Source: Rhizobium sp. 9140 (GTDB lineage Bacteria > Pseudomonadota > Alphaproteobacteria > Rhizobiales > Rhizobiaceae). Taken from it: a DNA stretch of 64,000 nt. Positions 35,501 to 47,800 of this stretch are shown here, piece by piece. The stretch spans positions 293,501 through 357,500 of the forward strand of contig NZ_FJUR01000001.1 in assembly GCF_900067135.1 (NCBI RefSeq). The letters are read 5' to 3'. Under the pieces are notes generated by a model. It searched no databases. It worked only from the letters and a program-made list of their open reading frames with translations, and was not told the DNA's origin. Positions within the stretch are counted from its first letter, which is position 1, and the number at the start of each line of letters is the position of its first letter. The translations under genes and the position numbers were made by a program.

Positions 35501-35798
35501 CCCGGCGCTGCACACGCATCTCGGCCTGACGCTGCTGCCCGCCTGGAACGACAATGTCATGTTCTTCGAAAAGGCCAGTGCCGGGCGCGAGAACGTGCTG
35601 ATGATCGCCATCAGCCTCGATCCTCACACCGCACAGGAAGCGGATGTCGAAGTGCCGCTCTGGTCATGGAACCTTCCCGACAACGGATCGCTTCCCATGG
35701 AAGACCTCATTGCCGACCGGGCCTTCACCTGGACGGGAAAGATACAACGCATCCGCCTCGATCCGTCGATGCCGTTCGGCATCTGGCGGGTTCGATAG
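32550..35798 (+). CDS. glgE: Alpha-1,4-glucan:maltose-1-phosphate maltosyltransferase with N-terminal extra amylase-like domain
   Basis: 1082 residues, against roughly 660-700 for actinobacterial GlgE. The first 430 residues form an extra GH13-like region ([46 protein letters not shown]) lacking an evident full catalytic triad. From about 445 the usual GlgE begins: a beta domain ([19 protein letters not shown]), then the GH13_3 barrel with [20 protein letters not shown], nucleophile Asp816 in [15 protein letters not shown] and Glu845 in [21 protein letters not shown] and NGFELCEG are also family signatures. It extends alpha-glucan from maltose 1-phosphate. It is followed by treS-mak (13-base gap) and glgB, giving the whole trehalose-to-glycogen route. 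Confidence 0.94.
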   Translation: [1082 protein letters not shown]

Positions 35799-35810
35799 GG
35801 AGGAACCGAC

Positions 35811-38800
35811 ATGGATATGCTGACCGATCAGATGCAGGACGACAGTGGCACCCGCCCGCAGACCCACGCCGAAAGCGGCTCCTCGGACCCGCTATGGTAT
35901 AAGGACGCCATCATCTACCAGCTGCACATCAAGTCGTTCCATGACGGGAACGGCGATGGCATCGGCGACTTCAAAGGCCTGCAGGAGAAGCTCGACCACA
36001 TCTCCTCGCTTGGCGTCACCGCGATCTGGCTGCTGCCGTTCTTCCCGTCGCCGAGACGCGACGATGGCTACGATATCGCCGACTATGGCGATGTCAGCCC
36101 CGACTACGGCACGATGGACGAATTCCGCGCCTTCGTGGATGCCGCCCATGAGCGGGGAATTCGTGTCATCATCGAGCTGGTCATCAACCACACCTCCGAT
36201 CAGCACCCCTGGTTCCAGCGCGCCCGCAATGCGCCGGTCGGCTCCCCGGAGCGCGACTTCTACGTCTGGTCGGATACGGACCAGAAGTTTCCGGAAACCC
36301 GCATCATCTTCCTCGATACCGAGAAATCCAACTGGACCTGGGACCCGGTCGCCGGCGCCTATTACTGGCACCGGTTCTATTCCCACCAGCCGGACCTGAA
36401 CTTCGACAATCCACAGGTTCTCGAAGAGCTGTTGTCCGTCATGCGCTTCTGGCTGGAGACGGGCATCGACGGCTTTCGGCTGGATGCCATCCCCTACCTG
36501 ATCGAGCGCGAGGGGACCAACAACGAGAACCTAGCCGAAACCCACGACATCCTGAAGCAGATCCGCGCCGCGCTTGACGCGAGCCATCCCGGCCGCATGC
36601 TGCTCGCCGAAGCCAACCAGTGGCCGGAAGATACCAACGAGTATTTTGGCGATGGCGACGAATGCCACATGGCGTTCCACTTCCCGCTGATGCCGCGCAT
36701 GTACATGGCCATCGCCAAGGAAGACCGCTTCCCGATCACCGACATCATGCGCCAGACGCCCGATATTCCGGACAATTGCCAATGGGCGATCTTCCTGCGC
36801 AACCATGATGAGCTGACGCTCGAAATGGTGACGGATGCCGAGCGGGACTATCTCTGGAACATCTATGCCGCCGACCGCCGCGCCCGCATCAATCTCGGCA
36901 TCCGCCGTCGCCTTGCGCCCTTGATGGAGCGCGACCGCCGCCGCGTCGAGCTGATGAACGCGCTGCTGCTTTCCATGCCCGGAACGCCCGTCATCTATTA
37001 CGGCGACGAGATCGGCATGGGCGACAACATCTATCTCGGCGACCGCGACGGCGTGCGCACGCCGATGCAGTGGTCGCCGGATCGCAATGGCGGCTTCTCG
37101 CGCGCGGACCCCGCCCGCCTCGTCCTGCCGCCCGTCATGGATCCGCTCTATGGCTATGAAGCCGTGAACGTCGAAGCACAGTCGGCCGATGCCCATTCGC
37201 TCCTGAACTGGACACGGCACATGCTGGCGCTCCGTCGTCGCCACATCGCCTTCGGCCGTGGCGCGCAGCGTTTCCTGAAGCCCGGCAACCGCAAGATCCT
37301 TGCCTATCTCAGGGAATATGACGGCGACACGATCTTGTGCGTCTTCAACCTCTCGCGCCTGCCGCAGGCCGTCGAGCTCGATCTCTCGGAGTTCGAGAAC
37401 CGCGTGCCGATCGAACTGACCGGCATGTCGCCCTTCCCGCCCATCGGCCAGCTCACCTATCTTCTAACCCTGCCGCCCTACGGCTTCTTCTGGTTCCAGC
37501 TCGTCGCGGAAGCGGATGGCCCGACCTGGCGCAATGACCCGCCGGAACAGCTGCCCGATTTCGCGACCATGGTGCTGCGCCGCGACCTCCTCGAGGTGGT
37601 CGAGCAGCCGCGTCTGTCGAGCGTCCTGTCGCGCGACGTTCTTCCCTCCTATCTCGCCAAGCGCCGCTGGTTCGGCTCGAAGGGCGAGACGCTGCATAGC
37701 GCCAAGATCGTCAGCGCCGTGCCCATGGGCTTCCCGCACGACATCCTGCTCGGCGAACTCGAGGCGGAACTTGAAGGGCATACAGAAACTTACATGCTGC
37801 CGCTCGCGATCGCCTGGGATGACGCCAACCCGCCGGCTCTCGCCCAACAGCTGGCGCTTGCCCGTCTGCGGCAGGGTCGTCGCGTGGGCTTTCTGACGGA
37901 TGGCTTTGCAGTCGAAGCATTTGCCCGCGGCGTCCTCAAGGGATTGCGCGAACGCACCCAGATCTCCGGACGCAGCGGCACACTGGAGTTCATTGGAAGC
38001 GATCAGCTTGATGGCATCGACGTGCGCGACGATCTGCCGATACACTGGCTGTCGGCCGAGCAGTCTAACAGCTCCCTGATCGTCGGCGATATCGCGATGG
38101 TCAAGCTCATCCGCCACATCTTTCCGGGCATCCACCCGGAAGTGGAGATGACGCGCTATCTGACCAGCGTCGGCTACGCCAACACTGCACCGCTGCTTGG
38201 CGAGATCGCCCGCATCGCGCCGGACGGCACGCGCTCGACGCTGATCATCGTTCAGGGCGCCATTCGCAATCAGGGTGACGCCTGGACCTGGATGCTCAGC
38301 ACCCTGCGCCGCACGCTCGACGACACGCTGACCTCCGTTTCCGACATCGCCCCCACAGACGTGCAGGAAGGCCTGTTCTCGCCGCTGATGGACTTCGTCT
38401 CGAATGTCGGCACGCGTCTCGGCGAACTTCATGTCGCCTTGGCGAAACCGACGGAGGATGAGGCCTTCGCCCCTGTTCGTGCCGGGACGCACGACGTCGA
38501 AGACCTGCGCCGTCAGGTGATCGGCCAGATTTCGGACGGTCTCGACATTCTCGACGGCGCACGTCGCGACATCGATCCGGCGCTTGGCGGCGAGATCTCC
38601 AGGCTGATCGAAGAGCGCGAGACCTTGTTCGCCTCCATCGGCGCGCTTGCAGATCGTGCAACGGACACGCTCATGATCCGCAACCACGGTGATTTTCACC
38701 TGGGCCAGATCCTCGTTGCGGAAGCTGATGCCTATCTCATCGACTTCGAAGGCGAGCCGGCCCGGAACCTCGACGAACGCCGCGCAAAGACCAATCCCCT

Positions 38801-39145
38801 GCGCGATGTCGCCGGCCTGTTGCGGTCGCTGAGCTACCTTGGTGCAACGGCCGAACTCGACAATGAGGCGGTGACCGACCCGAACGACGACAGACGGACC
38901 GTGCTCATCCGCGCCTTCATCGAGAAGGCCGAGGCGGCATTCCTGTCGAGCTACTTCACGGTAACCGAAACGTCGGATCACCTGCGCATGCCGGAAGCGA
39001 TCCGCACGCAGATCCTCGACCTCTTCCTCTTGGAAAAGGCGACGTACGAAATCGCCTACGAAGCCCGCAACCGGCCGAAATGGCTGCCCATCCCGCTCGC
39101 TGGCTTCTCCGCCATCGTCCGCCGACTTTCGGAAAGTAACGCCTG

Positions 39146-39146
<1 letters not shown>
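35811..39146 (+). CDS. treS: Trehalose synthase / maltokinase fusion
   Basis: 1111 residues; ATG preceded by GGGAGG. Residues about 20-560 are a GH13 trehalose synthase: [30 protein letters not shown], nucleophile Asp225 in FRLDAIPYL, Glu267 in LLAEANQW and Asp333 in [10 protein letters not shown]. Residues about 610-1111 are a maltokinase (Pep2-like): [16 protein letters not shown], the catalytic [13 protein letters not shown] and metal-binding [16 protein letters not shown] with a [15 protein letters not shown] tail. The fused enzyme turns trehalose into maltose and then, with ATP, into maltose 1-phosphate, the GlgE substrate. The fusion is common outside Actinobacteria. The stop overlaps glgB (TGATG). 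Confidence 0.96.
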
Positions 39147-41347
<2,201 letters not shown>

Positions 41348-41442
41348 GGCCCGTCTATCCCGAGTCCGATGCGCCAATCCGTCGCTGGACGATGACACCG
41401 CCTGCCATTGACGGCAGGTGGCGGGATCGGCCAAGATGCGCC

Positions 41443-41583
41443 ATGCCCAACCATGATCTCGACCACCACGCCCCGCCTTCCCGCCGGGCGAAACTCATCT
41501 TCGCAGTGCTCGTCGGCATCGTCTTGCTCGCCACCGTCAGCAGCATGGCAACGTCGGTCGTGCTCTATCTGAAGAGCGTCTGA
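41443..41583 (+). CDS. Small single-pass membrane protein, unknown
   Basis: 46 residues from the ATG at 41443. A short polar N-terminus (PNHDLDHHAPPSRRAK) is followed by one hydrophobic helix (LIFAVLVGIVLLATVSSMAT) and a brief end (SVVLYLKSV). The basic SRRAK before the helix predicts a cytoplasmic N-terminus. The ribosome site is weak. An imperfect hairpin without a T run lies just before it (41396-41425). The membrane-segment pattern is clear, but without comparative evidence the gene is tentative. Confidence 0.45.
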   Translation: MPNHDLDHHAPPSRRAKLIFAVLVGIVLLATVSSMATSVVLYLKSV

Positions 41584-41681
41584 CCGGCGATTTTGGCCGT
41601 GTAAGGTCGGGTCAAAACGAACGTCCTCCGCGCTGAACGTATTTTATGAACGTTCGATGTTTTCGGCACGTAAAAGCTGTC

Positions 41682-41706
41682 GGAACTCTGCGCCACACCA
41701 TGCGTT
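41682..41706 (+). promoter_or_regulatory. Candidate EcfG-type promoter for the BA14K gene
   Basis: GGAAC (41682-41686), 16 bases, CGTT (41703-41706): an exact match to the GGAAC-N16-CGTT general-stress promoter, 54 bases before the ATG at 41761. AGGAG at 41749-41753 is the ribosome site. Confidence 0.65.
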
Positions 41707-41760
41707 GACGATCAGATTCTTGAGAATCGAGACGTTTCCAAGCATGTCAGGAGCATCATC

Positions 41761-42396
41761 ATGAAAGCCACGACCGCGCTCGCTTTCTTCCTTACCGTCG
41801 CCATGACGCTCTTTATCGCAGGTTTCCTCAGTGCATCCGCCCTCATGGCGAAACCCGCGACAGAAGCCCTTGCCAACATCAACGTGCCCGACCTCTGGAC
41901 ATCCGAGCCGAAGCGCGTCGTTGCCGCTGAGCAGGGCCTTGAACGCGCGCCGGCAGCGCCGCCGGTCGATCTGGCATCGTCCGACAGCCTTGCCGTCCAT
42001 CAGCCGGTCGTCGCTCCGCCGGTGGCCTCAATGGACAACGCGTCCGCCGAGATCGACAAGACGGAGCCGGGCGCTCCCGTGGGCGAGACCGATCTTGCGA
42101 TGGCGCAGGATGAAATCGCCAACAACCCGGAACATCAGGCATGGTGCGAGCGTCGCTACCGGTCCTACAGCGCGGCCGATAACAGCTACAGCGCCTATAG
42201 CGGCGAACGCAGGACCTGCATTTCCCCCTATATGGACGTTGCGTCCACCAACGACATCGGCAGGATGTCGGCCCCTTCCGATCTGGCGACGGACGATCAC
42301 GTTCGCCAGTGTCAGGAGCGCTATTCCTCCTACCGGGCATCTGACAACACGTACCAGCCCTACAGTGGTCCGCGTCGCGCCTGCGTCATCGATTGA
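41761..42396 (+). CDS. BA14K-family secreted/periplasmic protein
   Basis: 211 residues. An N-terminal signal peptide or anchor ([19 protein letters not shown], residues 5-23, then SASALMA) leads to an Ala/Pro-rich linker of about 90 residues. Two BA14K repeats follow, at 125-157 ([19 protein letters not shown] with CISPY) and 180-211 ([19 protein letters not shown] with ACVID). Each has a Cys pair. BA14K proteins were found as Brucella immunoreactive, lectin-like envelope proteins and are abundant in Rhizobiales; their function is not settled. The promoter suggests stress induction. Doubling of the repeat in one chain is seen directly. Confidence 0.88.
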   Translation: MKATTALAFFLTVAMTLFIAGFLSASALMAKPATEALANINVPDLWTSEPKRVVAAEQGLERAPAAPPVDLASSDSLAVHQPVVAPPVASMDNASAEIDKTEPGAPVGETDLAMAQDEIANNPEHQAWCERRYRSYSAADNSYSAYSGERRTCISPYMDVASTNDIGRMSAPSDLATDDHVRQCQERYSSYRASDNTYQPYSGPRRACVID

Positions 42397-42441
42397 CAGG
42401 CAGTGTCATCAGTCCTCAGCAAGAAAAGGCAATCCCCGTCC

Positions 42442-43614
42442 ATGACCGTCAGACGCATCGTCGTCATCAGCGACTTTCAGGACGGGCAGTGGGATGACTC
42501 TTCTTTACCGGCGGTCGAGGAAGCCCGTGCCGCCTGGCTCTCGGGCGAGCGCGGCACCAGGCCTGAACGGGTTGAAAATCGCGATGATGTCGCCGTCGAT
42601 GGCGGCTATATCGAGCGGTTTCCGCTCGCTTGCCTGAAGGCCGGCCTTGTCGAGAGTGCCGAGATCTGGACGCATTGGCGTGGCAGCAACCCGCCGGACA
42701 CGCGGCCAGGGCCAAGCCCGCACCTGAAACGCAGTGTCTTCCGCATGAACGGGCCGGAAGCTCCCTTCGCATCCAACGATATCCTCGGTCACATCGCCGC
42801 GTTCGGCGCGCCGCACATCCTGTGCGTCTGGGGTCTTGGTGTCAGCGAGGAGATCCTCCTCGCCTGTCGCGACAGTTTCAAGATCTACAATTCGATCGAT
42901 GCACCTGCCCTGCGCATTCCGCCCGAGGTCAGCCGGCATTTCGACCTCATCCTGACGGGCGCCCAGTGGCAGTCTGACGCCGTGCACGATCGGCACCCCG
43001 ACATGCCGACCGCAATCCTGCCGATCGGACCCGAATTTGCATCGGACACGACGTTTCATCCGCTCGACGTGCCGAAAACCTACGACATCATTTATGTCGC
43101 CGCCGCTCAAGCCTACAAGCGGCACGACATCCTGTTCGATGCCATGGCGAGGCTGCCGCGCGCCTTGCGGGCGCTCTGCGTCTGTGGTTACGGCGATATG
43201 ACAGGGGCATTCCGGCAGCAGGTCGCCGAACGCGGTATTTTGGTCGATATCATCGATCCGCCGGGCGTGCCCTTCGAGGAGGTCAACCGCCTGATGAACA
43301 CGGCGCGCATCGGCGTCGTCTGCGGTGTCGATGATGGAGCGCCTGCGATCCTCACGGAGTACATGCTGGCCGGCCTTCCCGTTCTCGCCAACAGCGCTCT
43401 CTACTGCGGCCGTCAGTTCATCACGCCCGAGACCGGCCGAACGGCTTCGGCGGAAGACTTCCACCTCGCGATCGCCGAGATGCTGGAGACCTCTCCAAGC
43501 TTCGATCCGCGCGCTGTCGTCCGGGCAAACTGGACGTGGCCGCACTCGGTCCGAAGACTCGAAGCTTTGATATCGGCGAGTGACAAGAAAAGACCGTCTC
43601 CCTCTGGAACCTAG
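42442..43614 (+). CDS. Glycosyltransferase (GT4/GT-B-like)
   Basis: 390 residues from the ATG at 42442 (MTVRRIVVISDFQDGQWDD); a GTG at 42403 would add 13. The N-terminal half has the nucleotide-free Rossmann-like fold (HILCVWGLGVSEEILLACRD, FDLILTGAQWQSDAVHD). The C-terminal half has YDIIYVAAAQAYKRHDILFD, RALCVCGYGDMTGAF, and the donor-site region RIGVVCGVDDGAPAILTEYM followed by LAGLPVLANSAL, typical of GT4 enzymes. Donor and acceptor are unknown. First of four co-directional glycan genes ending at 50483. Confidence 0.75.
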   Translation: MTVRRIVVISDFQDGQWDDSSLPAVEEARAAWLSGERGTRPERVENRDDVAVDGGYIERFPLACLKAGLVESAEIWTHWRGSNPPDTRPGPSPHLKRSVFRMNGPEAPFASNDILGHIAAFGAPHILCVWGLGVSEEILLACRDSFKIYNSIDAPALRIPPEVSRHFDLILTGAQWQSDAVHDRHPDMPTAILPIGPEFASDTTFHPLDVPKTYDIIYVAAAQAYKRHDILFDAMARLPRALRALCVCGYGDMTGAFRQQVAERGILVDIIDPPGVPFEEVNRLMNTARIGVVCGVDDGAPAILTEYMLAGLPVLANSALYCGRQFITPETGRTASAEDFHLAIAEMLETSPSFDPRAVVRANWTWPHSVRRLEALISASDKKRPSPSGT

Positions 43615-43658
43615 AGATGTCCAAGCAGTTCCCTGCAAGCTTGACGGAAGGGAGCTCG

Positions 43659-44888
43659 ATGAATTTACTGGGTGCGTTTTCAAAGGTTTCTGAGGGCATT
43701 TTTTGCACCGACGCACCGATCGTCTGTTTCTCCCACCTCCGCTGGGATTTCGTTCTCCAGCGGCCGCAGCATCTGATGCAGCGTTTCGCAGCCGATCGGC
43801 AGGTCTTCTTTTTCGAGGAATATATCCCGACCGACCATCACCTCGCTTACCTCGAAATTCACCCCTTCGCCGGCACCACGGTCAAGGCCATTCGTCCGCG
43901 CGTGCCACACTGGTGGAATGAGGTGCAACGCGAGACGGCGCTTGCGGCTCTTCTCGATGACCTCCTGGCGCTGTATGGCAGCCGCCAGCCAATTCTCTGG
44001 TTCTATACGCCGCTGATGTTTGCGTTTGCGCGCCACGTGGATGCGGCAGCCGTCGTCTATGACTGCATGGACGAACTCGCCAATTTCAAGTTCGCACCGC
44101 CTGAGTTGAAGGCCATGGAACAGGCCCTGCTCGCGCGCGCCGATGTCGTCTTCACCGGCGGCTACAGCCTCTACGAGGCCAAGCGCGACCGCCACGACAA
44201 TCTCCACGCCTTCCCCTCAAGCGTCGATGCGCACCACTTCCGCACCGCGCGCAACGGCCACACCTCTCCGCCGGATCAGGCCGGCATCAAGGGTCCGCGC
44301 CTCGGCTTCTACGGGGTGATTGATGAACGGCTCGACCTCGGCCTGATCCGGGACGCCGCAGCCGCCCGTCCAGACTGGTCATTCGTCTTCCTCGGCCCTG
44401 TGGTCAAGATCTCGCAGGACGACCTGCCCCGCGCGGCCAATATCCATTATCTCGGGCAGAAGAATTATGCCGAACTTCCTGCCTATCTCTCCGGCTGGGA
44501 CGTGGCGCTGATGCCGTTCGCCCTCAATGAAGCGACACGGTTCATCAGCCCGACCAAAACGCCGGAATACCTTGCCGCTGGCCGGCCAGTCGTCAGCACG
44601 GGTATCACCGACGTCATCAGAAGCTATAGCGATGTGCCCGGCGTCTACATCGCAAAGGATGTGGAAAGCTTCGTCGATGCCTGCGCCGCCGCACTGGCTC
44701 TGCGGCAATCGTCCACATCCTGGCTCGAAGCGGTGGATACCGTTCTCGCCCGCTCGTCGTGGGACGATACGGCGCGTCAGATGCGTCTGCTTATCGAGCA
44801 GTCCATGGGCGGTCCAGAGCCGCTGGCGGCAGAGGCGACGGCACCGCTAACCGCACGGACGCCGGAGCAGCCGGCATCCCATGCCTGA
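43659..44888 (+). CDS. Glycosyltransferase (GT-B fold)
   Basis: 409 residues from the ATG at 43659, chosen because GGGAG lies 6 bases upstream; an ATG at 43617 is possible. The N-terminus VCFSHLRWDFVLQRPQHLMQRFA is characteristic of a group of GT-B enzymes linked to surface glycans. The middle has ILWFYTPLMFAFARHVDAAAVVYDCMDEL and LARADVVFTGGYSLYEAKR; the C-terminal donor domain has LGFYGVIDERLDLGLI, WSFVFLGPVVKI, NIHYLGQKNYAELPAYLSGWD, and FISPTKTPEYLAAGRPVVSTG. It overlaps the next gene by 8 bases. Confidence 0.82.
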   Translation: MNLLGAFSKVSEGIFCTDAPIVCFSHLRWDFVLQRPQHLMQRFAADRQVFFFEEYIPTDHHLAYLEIHPFAGTTVKAIRPRVPHWWNEVQRETALAALLDDLLALYGSRQPILWFYTPLMFAFARHVDAAAVVYDCMDELANFKFAPPELKAMEQALLARADVVFTGGYSLYEAKRDRHDNLHAFPSSVDAHHFRTARNGHTSPPDQAGIKGPRLGFYGVIDERLDLGLIRDAAAARPDWSFVFLGPVVKISQDDLPRAANIHYLGQKNYAELPAYLSGWDVALMPFALNEATRFISPTKTPEYLAAGRPVVSTGITDVIRSYSDVPGVYIAKDVESFVDACAAALALRQSSTSWLEAVDTVLARSSWDDTARQMRLLIEQSMGGPEPLAAEATAPLTARTPEQPASHA

Positions 44889-47800
44889 CCCGTCCGCAAG
44901 ACGCCCCCGCATCGTCCTTGCCACCGACAGCCGCGATCCTTCGGGGCTGGGCGAGCACATGCTGGCATTGGCACGTGGACTATCGCCGGATCACGACATC
45001 ATCCTGGTCGCCGACCCCGAAAGCGCCAACCATCTTCTAACGAAGGCCGTGAGGCGGGGTATCGCCGTCAAGGATCTGCCAACTGCCGATGAGTTGCAGG
45101 CATGGCTGCGACGGGCGGGCATCGATCTGCTGCATGTTCATGCCGGCATCGGATGGGAAGGCCATGCGCTCGCAGCCTCGGGCATAGCGGCCGGCATTCC
45201 CGTCATCCGCACGGAACACCTGCCCTATCTGCTGACCGACCCGGACCAGCAGGCACATTACCAAGCGGAAACGGGCCACCTCGCCCACCATATCGTCGTT
45301 TCCGAAGCCTCGCGCAAAACCTATGCGGACCGTCATATCGACCCCAAGCGCATGACCGTGGTCCGCAATGGCATCTTCCCGCTCGAACCGAAAGCGCAAG
45401 CGGAGCAGACGATCACGGTCATGGATCTTTCCGGCCGTATCATCCTCCTTTCCGTCGCGCGCTTCTCGGCCCAGAAGGACCACGCATCCCTGATCCGCGC
45501 CCTGCCTGCGGTGATCGAGCGTCATCCATCCCTCGCTCTTCTTCTCGTCGGATCGGGCGAGGAGCAGGCGCGGGTCGTGGCTTTGGCGAGCGAGCTCGGC
45601 GTTGCCGATGCCGTGCGCTTTCTCGGCCATCGCGAGGATATCGCGGATCTCGTTGCATGCGCCGATCTCTTCGTGCTCCCCTCCCTGTTCGAGGGCCTTC
45701 CGCTCGCCCTACTGGAAGCCATGTCTCTCGGCATACCCGTGGTGGCCACAAAGATCGGCGGCACTGTGGAGGCGCTGGGCGAGGACCACGCCTTCTTCGC
45801 CGAACCCGGACATCCCGCCTCGCTCGCCGACACAATCGCAAGGGCTCTCGATGACCCCGCCAGGCGAGCGGCTGTTGGACAAGCCGGACAGGATCGCTTC
45901 CGCCAACACTTCTCCGCCGCCCGGATGGCCGCGGAAACCGCCTCCGTCTACCGGCCACTCCTGACGCCGAACCCATCCCTGCAAAAGGACCATTCCATGC
46001 AAAAGACCCGTCTCGGCTTTATCGGCGTCGGCGGCATCGCCCACCGCCATCTCGACATTCTCGCGACCTTCGAGGATGTCGAACTGGTCGCCTTCGCCGA
46101 TCCGGATGCGGCCCGCGCCGATGCCGCGGCCCGTCGCTTCGGCGCCAAATCCTTCACCAGCCATCGCGACATGCTGGAGAACGAACGCCTGGACGCCGTC
46201 TACATCTGCGTGCCACCCTTTGCTCATGGCGATCCGGAGCGCGACCTGATCGCCCATGGCATCCCCTTCTTCGTTGAAAAGCCGGTGTCCCTCGACATCG
46301 CTCTTGCCGAAGAGATCGCAGCCGGCATCGCGGCGAAGAACCTCGTGACGGCGGTCGGCTATCACTGGCGCTATCTCGACACCGTGGAGGAAGCCCGCGC
46401 ACTGCTGGCCGAGAACCCCGCCCAGCTGTTGTCCGGTTACTGGCTGGATTCGACGCCGCCGCCGCAGTGGTGGTGGAAGGAAGACAAATCAGGCGGCCAG
46501 ATGGTTGAGCAGACGACGCATCTTCTGGATCTGGCGCGCTTCCTCATTGGCGACGTCACCGAGGTCTACGGCCGCGCTGGCCATGTCGACCGTCAGGACT
46601 TCCCCGGACTCGACGTGCCGACCGTTAGCACCGCCAGCCTTACCTTCCAGTCCGGCGTGGTTGCCAACATCGCCTCGACCTGCCTTCTCGGCTGGAGCCA
46701 CCGCGTCGGTCTGCACATCTTTGCCGACAAACTCGCCATCGAGCTGACCGACCGGGACATCATGGTCGATGTGGGCCGCGGCCGGCCGGTTCGCCAAGCG
46801 GACGGCGATCCGGTCTGGCGAGAGGACCGGGACTTCATCGATGCGGTGCGTGGCGGTGAAAACCGTATCCGATGCCCCTACGCCGACGCCGTCGCCACGC
46901 ACCGTCTGGCACTCGCCGTCGTCGCCTCGTCACGCAGTGGCGCGCCCGTCCATCTCGATCCTCCGATGATCCCCCGGACACCGCCGGCGCCACTTCGGTT
47001 CCAGCCGCGACCGGAGGAAGCACCGCGCGGAATGCCGCCGGGCCATCGCAAGGTCCGCTCGCTCGGCATCGAGGCACCGGGACGCGCCTATATCTTCGAA
47101 TATGAGGAAGGTCCGCCTGCCGACGGTCAGGTGCGGCTGGAAACCCTTTATACCGGCCTTTCCGCCGGCACCGAGTTGACGTTCCTGAAAAACACTAATC
47201 CCTATTTCCGCTCGCGCTTCGATGCGGGCCGTGGCGTCTTCATCGAGAACGAGCCGGATCTCCATTACCCCGTACCCTTCCTCGGCTACATGGAAGTCGC
47301 CCGTGTGGCAGAGTCCCGCGCCGACGGGTACGCCGAAGGCGATGTGCTGGCAACGACCTATGCGCACAAGACCGGCCACACGGCCGATCCATATCATGAT
47401 GTCCTCGTATCGATGCCGGCGGAGATCGATCCGCTTCTCGGCGTCTTCGTCGCCCAGATGGGGCCGATCGCCGCAAACGGTATTCTTCATGCCGACGCCG
47501 AAGCCATGGGCACGCAGGTCGCGGCACTCGGTGCCGGCGTTACCGGCCGTCCCGTGCTGGTCATCGGCGCCGGCACCGTCGGGCTGATGACGGCGTTGTT
47601 TGCCCGCAAGCTCGGCGCATCCGACGTCGTCATCACCGATCCCTCCGACTTCCGTCGCGCAAAAGCCGAGGCCATGGGCCTGACGGCCATGACGGAGGAT
47701 CAGGCCTGGCAGCATGCCAAGGCCCGCTGGCACGATGGCGGTCTGGGACGCGGCGCTGATCTGGTCTTCCAGACGCGGGCGCATTCCGGCAGTCTCCAGA

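Noticed and set aside
41396..41425. Terminator after glgB
   Set aside because: The hairpin CCTGCC/GGCAGG with flanking GC pairs has a bulge and no T run; not convincing as a rho-independent terminator.
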